This document shows, in pieces, positions 8,646 to 15,784 of a DNA stretch of 31,529 nt. Source of the stretch: DATFMH01 sp035267045 (lineage in GTDB: Bacteria; Bacteroidota; Rhodothermia; Balneolales; DATFMH01); assembly GCA_035267045.1 (NCBI GenBank), contig DATFMH010000053.1, positions 1-31,529 of the forward strand. Direction: 5' to 3'. A model generated the notes under the pieces. The model searched no databases. It was not told where the DNA came from and saw nothing but the letters and a program-made list of their open reading frames with translations. How positions within the stretch are numbered: the first letter of the stretch is position 1; the number at the start of each line of letters is the position of its first letter. The translations under genes and the position numbers were made by a program.

Positions 8646-8669
8646 ATTTAAGACATGATTGTCTTAAAT
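8646..8669. promoter_or_regulatory. 24-bp palindromic operator, probably for the Rrf2 regulator itself
   Basis: Perfect 10-bp arms ATTTAAGACA and TGTCTTAAAT flank four bases and end 13 bp before the Rrf2 start codon. Rrf2 proteins bind such dyads as dimers and often repress themselves. A related site lies before the cytochrome-nosZ genes at 9158-9181, identical at 18 of 24 positions. Confidence 0.7.
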
Positions 8670-8682
8670 AGTTTGTCAAGAT

Positions 8683-9144
8683 ATGCTATCACAGAGTTGT
8701 AAATATGGAATATGGGCAGTTCTCTATATGGCATCTGACCCGGATAGAGACTTTATATCTATTAGGGAGATCAGTAATGAGCTTAAGATTTCTTTTCATT
8801 TTCTGACTAAGATCTTACAGTCACTGACACGCGCTAAAATAATCGTATCAATGCGTGGTGCCAATGGAGGAGTATCACTTGCCCGGCCGGCAAAAGATAT
8901 CAACTTGCATGAAATTATAGTTGCTATCGATGGCGACGATATCTTTACGAGTTGTGTCCTTGGCCTGCCAGGTTGTGGTAATGAAAAACCATGTCCTTTA
9001 CATAATAAGTGGGTAGAAAATCGCGAAGCTGTTACGGGAATGTGCGAGAATACCAATCTAAAAGATTTAGCCCTTGAGGCAGAATCGACAAGATGGTTGA
9101 ACTCTGATATATTTCCCGGTTTTCATACCATTTTTAAAAGCTAA
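8683..9144 (+). CDS. Rrf2-family Fe-S transcriptional regulator (NsrR/IscR-like)
   Basis: This 153-residue protein has an N-terminal winged helix (LSQSCKYGIWAVLYMA, then the wing SMRGANGGVSLARP) and three cysteines arranged C91-X6-C98-X5-C104 followed by PLHNKW, the Fe-S cluster ligand region of the Rrf2 family. NsrR uses such a cluster to sense nitric oxide, IscR to sense cluster status. The position directly before the cytochrome-nosZ genes and the matching palindromes before both favour a NO- or redox-responsive regulator of N2O reduction. The name NsrR is not given because other Rrf2 members share this layout. It has its own palindromic operator just before the start, indicating autoregulation. 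A role in cysteine or Fe-S metabolism is the main alternative. Confidence 0.88.
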   Translation: MLSQSCKYGIWAVLYMASDPDRDFISIREISNELKISFHFLTKILQSLTRAKIIVSMRGANGGVSLARPAKDINLHEIIVAIDGDDIFTSCVLGLPGCGNEKPCPLHNKWVENREAVTGMCENTNLKDLALEAESTRWLNSDIFPGFHTIFKS

Positions 9145-9157
9145 TTTTTTTATCTTT

Positions 9158-9181
9158 ATTTAAGATAAAATACTCTTAATT
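9158..9181. promoter_or_regulatory. Second Rrf2-type operator, before the cytochrome-nosZ genes
   Basis: Half-sites ATTTAAGATA and ACTCTTAATT flank four bases. The first arm matches the Rrf2 operator at 8646-8655 in 9 of 10 positions and the second in 7 of 10, with identical spacing. It lies 24 bp before the cytochrome start and 13 bp after the Rrf2 stop, where a bound regulator would block transcription of the cytochrome and nosZ. Confidence 0.6.
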
Positions 9182-9205
9182 CCTATATTATAAAATCAAT
9201 AAGAT

Positions 9206-9697
9206 ATGCAAAAAAATATAATAATCACTCTCTTATTCATGACACTTCTTGGATGGGGCTGTTCGTCTTCATCCAGTAAATCCGAAGCTGGAAACCAGGA
9301 ATCACAATCTGAGAATGTACAGAAAGCCAGCGATGGACTGACGTCCTTTCAGTTAAAAAATGGAATAGGACCAATTACACAAGAGGTTAAGGTGGGTCCG
9401 CTCGATCAGAAGCTCGTTTCCAAAGGTGAGGATTTATTTGAAAATAAGTGCTCCAGTTGTCATAAGATCGGCCAGCGTTATGTGGGACCGGATCTGAAGG
9501 AAGTCACCAGCCGTAGAACCCCAACATACATAATGAATATGATGATGAATCCGGAAGGGATGATCCAAAAACATCCCGTTGCTCATAAATTGCTTGAGAA
9601 GTTTGCTACCCCTATGGCAAATATGCACGTAACAAAAGATCAGGCCCGGGCAATTGTCGAATATTTTAGATCAGTTAATCCAAATACCCAAAAATAG
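9206..9697 (+). CDS. Monohaem c-type cytochrome lipoprotein of the nos cluster
   Basis: This 163-residue protein has a signal peptide with lipobox ending at C19 (LGWGC), a serine-rich linker, and a single class I cytochrome c domain with CXXCH at C82-S-S-C85-H86. A methionine in the C-terminal part (MANMHV) is a likely sixth ligand. Such small membrane-anchored cytochromes stand next to clade II nosZ genes in several phyla and probably deliver electrons to the CuA centre of NosZ. The gene lies 54 bp before nosZ on the same strand, so they are probably one transcript. The Rrf2-type palindrome 24 bp upstream suggests control by the neighbouring regulator. Direct electron transfer to NosZ is inferred from context. 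Confidence 0.88.
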   Translation: MQKNIIITLLFMTLLGWGCSSSSSKSEAGNQESQSENVQKASDGLTSFQLKNGIGPITQEVKVGPLDQKLVSKGEDLFENKCSSCHKIGQRYVGPDLKEVTSRRTPTYIMNMMMNPEGMIQKHPVAHKLLEKFATPMANMHVTKDQARAIVEYFRSVNPNTQK

Positions 9698-9751
9698 AAC
9701 TCACTAATAACATCAGAGTTTGACTAAAAAATTATCAATGGAGGTAAATTT

Positions 9752-11740
9752 ATGTCATTTCAGCAACAAATAAGGAACATATTTGTCGGTGGGATAGCTA
9801 TAGCTGTCACTGCATTAATGTTTAGCGGCTGTTCATCGAATAAAAGTAAAATTGGAAATGATAATGCCGCGGAACAGGTATATGTTCCACCCGGAAAGCA
9901 CGACACTTTCTACAGTTTTCTGTCGGGTGGCTGGACAGGTAATATATCTGTATATGGCTTGCCATCCGGGCGTCATCTTTATACTATCCCGGTGTTTTCG
10001 CAGGATCCGACAGATGGTTATGGTTATACTGAGGAAACGAAGGCATTGTTCAATACATCACATGGTTTCATTCCCTGGGGCGACACGCATCACCCTGAAT
10101 TTTCCAAAACAAATGGAATAGATGACGGTCGTTGGCTGTTTGTCAATGATAATAATACACCACGCATCGCCCGTGTTAATCTAAAAACATTCCGTACCGA
10201 TGAAATACTGGAACTGCCAAATACGGCCGGTAATCATGCCTCGCCGTTTACTTCTTCAAATACGGAGTATCTGACAGCCATAACAAGATTCAGTATCCCG
10301 ATGTCGAAACCTTTGGGAAATGGCCGGGATGTACCAATAGCGTCCTATAAGAAAAATTTTAAATCCACGGCTTCATTTGTGAAAGTGAATCCTCATAACG
10401 GGGAGATGAAACTGGATTTCCAGATCATGGTTCCTCCTTTCGATTACGATTTGGGCCGGTTTGGCCTTGGGCCATCGAAAGATTGGGTGTTTTTTACCGA
10501 TTATAACAGTGAAGAAGCACACACCATGCTGGAGATCAACGCATCGCAGAAAGATAAAGATTTTGTACTGGCTATTAATTGGAAAAAAGTGGCTGAGATA
10601 GCCCATGAGGGTAAGGGCCAGATCGTTAATGCAACTTATGATCACAACCTGGTAGATCCCAAAACGGATGTTGCCAAAACAGAAGTGCTTCATAAAGTTC
10701 GTGTTTTGAAACCATCCGACTTGAAGGGCTTAATGTTTTTCATGCCGGCACCTAAATCTCCACATGGTATTAATGTGACTCCAAGCGGGGAATTTATTGC
10801 TGAAGGGGGGAAATTATCTACTGTAATACCGGTCCAGTCATTTGCAAAAATGGAAACCGCCATTCAAAAAAATGATACAACCGGAAGTATAAGTGGTATT
10901 CCCATTCTTAATTATAAAGATGTAACGGCACATGAAGTCAAAAATGTGGGCCTGGGTCCATTGCACAACGATTTCGATGGCAAAGGATATGCTTATGCAA
11001 CGGCTTTTATTTCATCTGAGATCGTCAAGTGGAATATCAAAACGGGTAAAGTGGTCGATCGTCATGCCACTTATTACTCACCGGGCCATTTGAGCATTCC
11101 CGGCGGTGATTCACGTAAACCATGGGGACATTATTTACTGGCCCTGAATAAAATAACCAAAGATCGTTATCTGCCAACCGGACCGGAAATGTTTGCCGGT
11201 GAACAATTATTCGATATCAGTGGTAATAAACTAAAACTGTTACTCGATTTCCCGGTTGAAGGTGAACCGCACTACGCCCAGGAAATACCGGCCAGTGTCA
11301 TTGATACCGGCCAGGTTAAATATTTTAAGCTGGAAGATAATCATAATCCGTATGTCACCCGTAAAGAGAAAGATGCCAAGGTAGTTAGAAATGGTCATCG
11401 GGTTGATATATATATGACAGCTATACGCAGCCATTTCATGCCGGATAACATCGAAGGTATTAAAATGGGAGACACAGTATATATCCACGTAACCAATATA
11501 GAGCAGGAATGGGATATACCCCATGGCTTTGCACTTATGGGTATGCGTAATGCAGGTATGCTTATTATGCCCGGTGAAACAAGGTCGGTTAAATGGGAAC
11601 CGCGGCAAGTGGGTGTGTTTCCTTTCTATTGCACCGATTTCTGTTCTGCTCTTCACCAGGAAATGCAGGGGTACATCCGCGTATCACCCGCCAATTCTAA
11701 TGTGAAAATTGTTTACGGAACCAATAAAGACCTGAAGTAG
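9752..11740 (+). CDS. nosZ: Nitrous oxide reductase, clade II (Sec-exported lipoprotein form)
   Basis: This 662-residue enzyme reduces N2O to N2 in the periplasm. The N-terminus has no twin arginine and instead carries a Sec signal with lipobox C27 (FSGC), typical of clade II. The beta-propeller holds the CuZ histidine regions (GDTHHPEF, SPHGINV, LGPLHNDF, GHLSIPGG), and the C-terminal cupredoxin domain holds the CuA ligands C627-X3-C631-X3-H635 with M638 in CTDFCSALHQEM, plus an upstream HGF histidine. All expected ligands I can recognise are present, so it should be active. A strong ribosome binding site (GGAGGT at 9740-9745) fixes the start. It follows a cytochrome lipoprotein and is followed at once by an intrinsic terminator, so downstream maturation genes may be expressed at a lower level. 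Confidence 0.97.
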   Translation: MSFQQQIRNIFVGGIAIAVTALMFSGCSSNKSKIGNDNAAEQVYVPPGKHDTFYSFLSGGWTGNISVYGLPSGRHLYTIPVFSQDPTDGYGYTEETKALFNTSHGFIPWGDTHHPEFSKTNGIDDGRWLFVNDNNTPRIARVNLKTFRTDEILELPNTAGNHASPFTSSNTEYLTAITRFSIPMSKPLGNGRDVPIASYKKNFKSTASFVKVNPHNGEMKLDFQIMVPPFDYDLGRFGLGPSKDWVFFTDYNSEEAHTMLEINASQKDKDFVLAINWKKVAEIAHEGKGQIVNATYDHNLVDPKTDVAKTEVLHKVRVLKPSDLKGLMFFMPAPKSPHGINVTPSGEFIAEGGKLSTVIPVQSFAKMETAIQKNDTTGSISGIPILNYKDVTAHEVKNVGLGPLHNDFDGKGYAYATAFISSEIVKWNIKTGKVVDRHATYYSPGHLSIPGGDSRKPWGHYLLALNKITKDRYLPTGPEMFAGEQLFDISGNKLKLLLDFPVEGEPHYAQEIPASVIDTGQVKYFKLEDNHNPYVTRKEKDAKVVRNGHRVDIYMTAIRSHFMPDNIEGIKMGDTVYIHVTNIEQEWDIPHGFALMGMRNAGMLIMPGETRSVKWEPRQVGVFPFYCTDFCSALHQEMQGYIRVSPANSNVKIVYGTNKDLK

Positions 11741-11747
11741 AAACAAG

Positions 11748-11773
11748 AAGAGAGGGCTTTGGCGCCCTCTCTT
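11748..11773 (+). terminator. Intrinsic terminator or attenuator directly after nosZ
   Basis: A GC-rich perfect 10-bp stem (AAGAGAGGGC with GCCCTCTCTT) and six-base loop begins seven bases after the nosZ stop, followed by a short T-run. It lies between nosZ and the NosB-like gene, 25 bp before the latter's start, so read-through would be needed for a shared transcript. Confidence 0.75.
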
Positions 11774-11797
11774 TTAGACAAAAAAGAGGTAAGTAAA

Positions 11798-12391
11798 ATG
11801 ACAAAAAAGCATAGGATATTAATTACTATTGCTTCCGTAATGTTGCTGGCTGTATTTGTATTTCCATTATGGCAAATACGTTTACAGGCACCACAATATC
11901 CCGAAGGGCTTGGCTTAAATATCTGGATCAATAATGTTCAGAGCCTTCATCCTCATAACATTCAAACTATAAATGATTTGAATCATTATATAGGGATGAA
12001 AGCCATAACACCTAATGTTATTCCGGAGTTGAAAATAATGCCCTATCTCATCATACTCCTGTTCGTGATGGGAATAACAACGTCCCTGATCGGTAAACGT
12101 TCGTTATTGATGGGGTGGTTGATGTTATTTGTTGGTATGGCTGGGGCAGGCCTGGTCGATTTTTATAAATGGGAATATAATTATGGCCATAATTTGAATC
12201 CTAATGCCGCTATTAAAATACCGGGAATGTCGTATCAACCCCCACTTTTGGGGACTAAACAACTCCTGAATATCAGAGCCACATCTATACCGTACATCGG
12301 TGCTTTGGCCATAGGCCTGGCTCTCGTAATCGGGGGTTATGTATTTTATAAAGAAAAGTACAACTCTCCAAAATATAGGGTAGTTAGTTGA
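11798..12391 (+). CDS. nosB: NosB-like integral membrane protein of the nos cluster
   Basis: This 197-residue protein has about four membrane segments: one near the N-terminus (residues about 6-25), two central (about 80-97 and 105-125) and one near the C-terminus (about 162-185). Between the first two lies a conserved-looking periplasmic stretch (QAPQYPEGLGLNIW, then LNHYIGMK and PELK). I chose ATG 11798, which has GAGGT seven bases upstream; an earlier TTG falls inside the terminator. Clade II nos clusters carry a membrane protein, NosB, directly after nosZ, and this matches by position and topology. Its role is not settled; proposals include electron transfer or maturation. The short name rests on position and topology, not on a sequence comparison I could run. 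Confidence 0.65.
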   Translation: MTKKHRILITIASVMLLAVFVFPLWQIRLQAPQYPEGLGLNIWINNVQSLHPHNIQTINDLNHYIGMKAITPNVIPELKIMPYLIILLFVMGITTSLIGKRSLLMGWLMLFVGMAGAGLVDFYKWEYNYGHNLNPNAAIKIPGMSYQPPLLGTKQLLNIRATSIPYIGALAIGLALVIGGYVFYKEKYNSPKYRVVS

Positions 12392-12483
12392 TACGGGTAT
12401 TTTCACAATGAAAAATAATGACGTTAGTTTAGTAAAAATTTATAAATCTCAAAGACTGAATACCTCATATACGCTTACTTAAC

Positions 12484-12512
12484 GATCCCTCTCAAAGTTA
12501 TAGGGAGGGATC
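12484..12512 (+). terminator. Stem-loop between the NosB-like gene and nosD
   Basis: GATCCCTC (12484-12491) pairs with GAGGGATC (12505-12512), extendable inward by two pairs including one G-T. It lies about 90 bp after the NosB-like stop and 38 bp before nosD. No long T-run follows at once, so it could be a weak terminator or an RNA-stability hairpin. It implies that nosD may be on its own transcript. Confidence 0.5.
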
Positions 12513-12549
12513 ATTTATCCTGTATATCTTAAGGTTTTTTTGAGCTTAA

Positions 12550-13815
12550 ATGATTCACAAAATGAGATACATTCGTACTATAATGCTATTCACGGTTGCC
12601 TGGTTTTTTATGATAAAACCGGTTTTAGCCAAAGATATCATCGTTAGAAAAAACAGTTCCGTTTCAACGATAACACGGGCTCTCGCTGTGGCTCACGACG
12701 GGGATCATATTATAGTAACTGAAGGGCTTTATACAGGACCTCAGATTACGGTTGACAAGCAGGTTACAATAACCGGTAAACCAGGTGCCATCATTGATGG
12801 AATGGGGAAATATCAGATAATGCTGATAACGGCGGACAGTGTGACGATCGAAAACCTGACATTCCGCAATGCGGGTATCAGTTATGTGCATGACAACGCG
12901 GCGATCAAGCTCAATAATGTACGTGATTGTAATATCAGTCATAATAAATTGCGAAATAATTTTTTTGGGATTTACCTGGCTAAGTCGAAGTATTGTATAG
13001 TGTCGGATAACTCGGTGATCGGGAATGGAAAAGGAGAAACAGCCTCTGGCGGGGGGATTCATTTATGGAATTGTGATCATATCTCCATCACGCATAATTA
13101 TACAAGGGCCAACAGGGATGGCATATATTTCGAGTTCGTTAAAAACACGATAATCACTCACAATCTCAGTGAAAAAAATATCCGGTACGGTTTGCACCTG
13201 ATGTTCTCTGACAGCTGTTCTTATTCGTATAATGATTTTAAGTACAATGGGGCCGGTGGAGTGGTGATGTATTCGAAACATATTACTGTAAAACATAATA
13301 TTTTTGAGCACAATTGGGGGCCAAGCAACGATGGATTGTTACTTAAAGAGTTGAATGACGGAATTGTAGAGGATAACCGATTTTATCAGAACAGCACAGC
13401 CGTTTATTCGGAAGGATCAAACAGGATAAGATTGGAGCATAACAATTTTATCAGGAATGGATGGGCGGTGAAGATCATGTCTAATTCTTCGAAGAATGAT
13501 TTCATTTATAATAATTTTATTGAGAATACATTCGATGTTGTAACAAGTGGACAGAATAATGAAAATGAATTCAACCATAACTATTGGACTTCCTATAAAG
13601 GTTATGATTTGAATCATGATGGAGAAGGGGATGTGCCCTATCATCCGGTTAGTTTATTTTCGTATATCGTGAATCAACAAGCGCCTGCTATGATGCTCAT
13701 GCATAGTATCTTTATACAGGTATTGGATGTCGCGGAAAGAGCCCTTCCCGTCCTCACACCTAAAACACTGGTTGATCGATATCCGTTAATGCATCGGGTT
13801 GATATTACTATATAA
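12550..13815 (+). CDS. nosD: NosD, periplasmic copper-site maturation protein
   Basis: This 421-residue protein has a Sec signal (cleavage near VLAKD) and a long right-handed beta-helix built of CASH-type repeats rich in N, I and S/T-x-N turns (for example ITHNLSEKN, VKHNIFEHN, LEHNNFIRN). It ends in the helical tail found in NosD proteins, with RYPLMHRV. NosD works in the periplasm in assembly of the CuZ centre of NosZ, normally with the ABC transporter NosFY and the copper chaperone NosL. None of those three follows here. The start could be ATG 12550 or ATG 12562; both give a signal peptide. It stands alone between a stem-loop upstream and another downstream. Confidence 0.92.
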   Translation: MIHKMRYIRTIMLFTVAWFFMIKPVLAKDIIVRKNSSVSTITRALAVAHDGDHIIVTEGLYTGPQITVDKQVTITGKPGAIIDGMGKYQIMLITADSVTIENLTFRNAGISYVHDNAAIKLNNVRDCNISHNKLRNNFFGIYLAKSKYCIVSDNSVIGNGKGETASGGGIHLWNCDHISITHNYTRANRDGIYFEFVKNTIITHNLSEKNIRYGLHLMFSDSCSYSYNDFKYNGAGGVVMYSKHITVKHNIFEHNWGPSNDGLLLKELNDGIVEDNRFYQNSTAVYSEGSNRIRLEHNNFIRNGWAVKIMSNSSKNDFIYNNFIENTFDVVTSGQNNENEFNHNYWTSYKGYDLNHDGEGDVPYHPVSLFSYIVNQQAPAMMLMHSIFIQVLDVAERALPVLTPKTLVDRYPLMHRVDITI

Positions 13816-13839
13816 ACTGATCTCCATTTCATGGGTTAT

Positions 13840-13877
13840 GTGATCGATGTTATTGCAATCAATAACTTGTTGATCAC
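13840..13877 (+). terminator. Stem-loop downstream of nosD
   Basis: Outer arms GTGATC and GATCAC enclose inner arms GTTATTG and CAATAAC, giving a two-part stem with a four-base loop about 25 bp after the nosD stop. There is no strong T-run, so termination is likely but not certain. Confidence 0.4.
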
Positions 13878-13984
13878 CGTGTTTACGGTATCGTTGCATC
13901 CCATTTATCGATATGGATTTTCCCTTACAATATCCTGCAAACATCCACTATATTATTATAATATTTGAATAGACGGCATTATAT

Positions 13985-14002
13985 AAGATAAGTGTATATC
14001 TT
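13985..14002. promoter_or_regulatory. Weak Rrf2-like palindrome before the BCAM0308-like gene
   Basis: AAGATA and TATCTT flank six bases, about 80 bp before the zinc-ribbon gene. The half-sites match the core AAGAYA of the two Rrf2 operators, but the spacer is two bases longer, so this may be chance in AT-rich DNA. Confidence 0.2.
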
Positions 14003-14079
14003 TATAATACGTTGTTATTAATATATTTATGTTTTATATATAAATAAGGATATATGAAGCATCAACAGAGGGAAAGAAA

Positions 14080-14532
14080 ATCATAAATAGTCGAAAAAAG
14101 ATACGAAACCCTTTCAAAGACAGGCATTTTTCCGAACCGACAGTATGTAAACTTTGCCATGCTGTTTATCAAAATGGACAATGGTCGTGGGGAGAAATAC
14201 CTGAAAAAGCCGAAGAAGTTGTTTGTCCGGCATGTCAACGCTATGAAGATGATCAGCCTGCGGGTGTGATTGAAATAAGGGGATCCTATTATAAAAATCA
14301 CCGGGATGAACTACTTCAATTAATAACGGGAATTGAACACAGGGTAAATAAAGAGCAACCCATGGAACGTATCATGTCTATAGCAGATAAAAGTGATCGG
14401 ACGGTTATCACAACAACCGGCTTTGAGCTTGCCAGAAAAATCGGGCAGACTCTTCACAAATCTTATGATGGGGAGGTCGAGTTTAATTATTCGAATTCAA
14501 AAAATGAACTCGACATAAAATGGAAGATCTAA
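14080..14532 (+). CDS. BCAM0308-family zinc-ribbon protein with non-canonical start or frameshifted 5' end
   Basis: The frame is open from 14044 to the stop at 14530-14532 and encodes a protein of about 150 residues with paired cysteines CKLC (near 14146-14157) and CPAC (near 14224-14235), the AVYQNGQWSWGE stretch, and a helical C-terminus (HRDELLQLI, PMERIMSI, ARKIGQTLHKSYDGE). This matches the BCAM0308 family, which belongs to the low-oxygen-activated locus of Burkholderia; its function is unknown. No ATG, GTG or TTG exists in frame before GTG 14266, which would delete both cysteine pairs. The best start is ATC 14080 (or ATA 14083), with GAGGG at 14068-14072. Alternatively ATG 14054 begins a ten-codon frame that stops at 14084 and would need a -1 shift. 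Coordinates given assume ATC. Confidence 0.65.
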   Translation: MINSRKKIRNPFKDRHFSEPTVCKLCHAVYQNGQWSWGEIPEKAEEVVCPACQRYEDDQPAGVIEIRGSYYKNHRDELLQLITGIEHRVNKEQPMERIMSIADKSDRTVITTTGFELARKIGQTLHKSYDGEVEFNYSNSKNELDIKWKI

Positions 14533-14600
14533 GAAAGTGTTTGGTGATCAATAATGGTATGACGATCTAATTTTTGAACGAAAAAGTAATGTTATCCATT

Positions 14601-15770
14601 TTATTTTATTTCCACATGTATTCCCTGGTATAACTTATATTTTTCCGGCTCCATAATGACACGGTCATCGGCTTTCAGTCCCGATTTAATTTGAATGCTG
14701 TTCTGTAATGTGTCACCCACTTTAACTTCCCGTTCATAGGCTTGCCCCCGTTTAACCTGCCAAACATAATAATTCTTATCCTTTTGTATAAAAACTGATT
14801 TATTGACAGCTAATACAGCCCGGACCTGTTGATTTTTATCTTGTTTCTCATTTGTGATGAATACTTTGGTACTCATCTGCGGGATAAAACGCTGATCGGG
14901 CTTTAATACACGGATATTAGCTTGAATAGTATTTTTCGCCTGGTTGGCAGTGGGTAATACCTGATATAGCGTAGCGGCATATTCGGTTTCCGGATAAGAA
15001 TCGAGTATTACGACAGCCGGCTGATTTTCATTGATCAGGGCGATGTCTTCCTGTCCGATATCAACGGATACCAATGTCATGGAATTATCCGCCAACCGGC
15101 ATATTCCGCCCGTAGGTATTTCACCCACTTCAACGAGCTTATCTATGATTAGCCCGCCAAACGGAGCTCTGACGATCGTCTGTGCTAACTCTTTTCGGAT
15201 TAGATTGGTTTCGGCTCGTGCTGATGCCAGTTTTGTCCGTATACTTTGAAGTTCCGCATCTGAAGCGGCACCGGCATTATATAAATTTTGTGTACGGGCC
15301 AGAGTTTCCTGCAAATCCCGAATTGAAATCTCCTGTGCCTGTAGTTGAGCTTGTAACCGGGAATCGTCAAAAAGAGCCAGGATATCACCCTGTTTAACCT
15401 GGTCACCCACTTTAAAATTCAATCGTATAACGGGTGTTCGTGCCGTAGTTCCAATGGTTGATATACGCGGATAGGTAACGTAACCGCTTAAACGCATTAC
15501 GGGATTGGATGTAGGGCCCATGCGCTGATATGATACAAATGCGACTTCAACAGGAGTTGGTTTTAAAATTTGCCATATGACAACACCTATGATTACTGCC
15601 AGCAATAGTGATCCCCATATGATCAGCTTTTTTCTTTTACGTTTACGGCCGGTTTTACCACGATCACGCACCAGTTTATTTGCCAGTTTGTGGAGACGTT
15701 TAGAGTTTGGGGTCATCTCTTTCGTCGTCATTTCCAGCGTGGATTTATTATCCGGTCGATTTGTATCCAT
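14601..15770 (-). CDS. Membrane-fusion protein (HlyD/MacA-type adaptor) of a tripartite ABC exporter
   Basis: This 389-residue protein has a basic cytoplasmic N-terminus, one membrane segment (about residues 50-68), a barrel-sandwich half (VIRLNFKVGDQVKQGDILALFDD region), a coiled-coil hairpin (about 130-185) with LQAQEISIRDLQETLARTQN, the returning lipoyl half (IVRAPFGGLI) and a beta-barrel region. It should bridge the inner-membrane permeases and the TolC-like channel. It is the last gene of a five-gene unit and starts 14 bp after the channel gene. It converges on the BCAM0308-like gene, with 68 bp between their ends. The substrate cannot be told. Confidence 0.9.
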   Translation of the reverse strand: MDTNRPDNKSTLEMTTKEMTPNSKRLHKLANKLVRDRGKTGRKRKRKKLIIWGSLLLAVIIGVVIWQILKPTPVEVAFVSYQRMGPTSNPVMRLSGYVTYPRISTIGTTARTPVIRLNFKVGDQVKQGDILALFDDSRLQAQLQAQEISIRDLQETLARTQNLYNAGAASDAELQSIRTKLASARAETNLIRKELAQTIVRAPFGGLIIDKLVEVGEIPTGGICRLADNSMTLVSVDIGQEDIALINENQPAVVILDSYPETEYAATLYQVLPTANQAKNTIQANIRVLKPDQRFIPQMSTKVFITNEKQDKNQQVRAVLAVNKSVFIQKDKNYYVWQVKRGQAYEREVKVGDTLQNSIQIKSGLKADDRVIMEPEKYKLYQGIHVEIK

Positions 15771-15784
15771 GAGTGTTTTATTAT

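Noticed and set aside
14266..14532. GTG at 14266 as start of the BCAM0308-like gene
   Set aside because: It would remove both cysteine pairs and the conserved tryptophan region that are clearly present in the open frame upstream.
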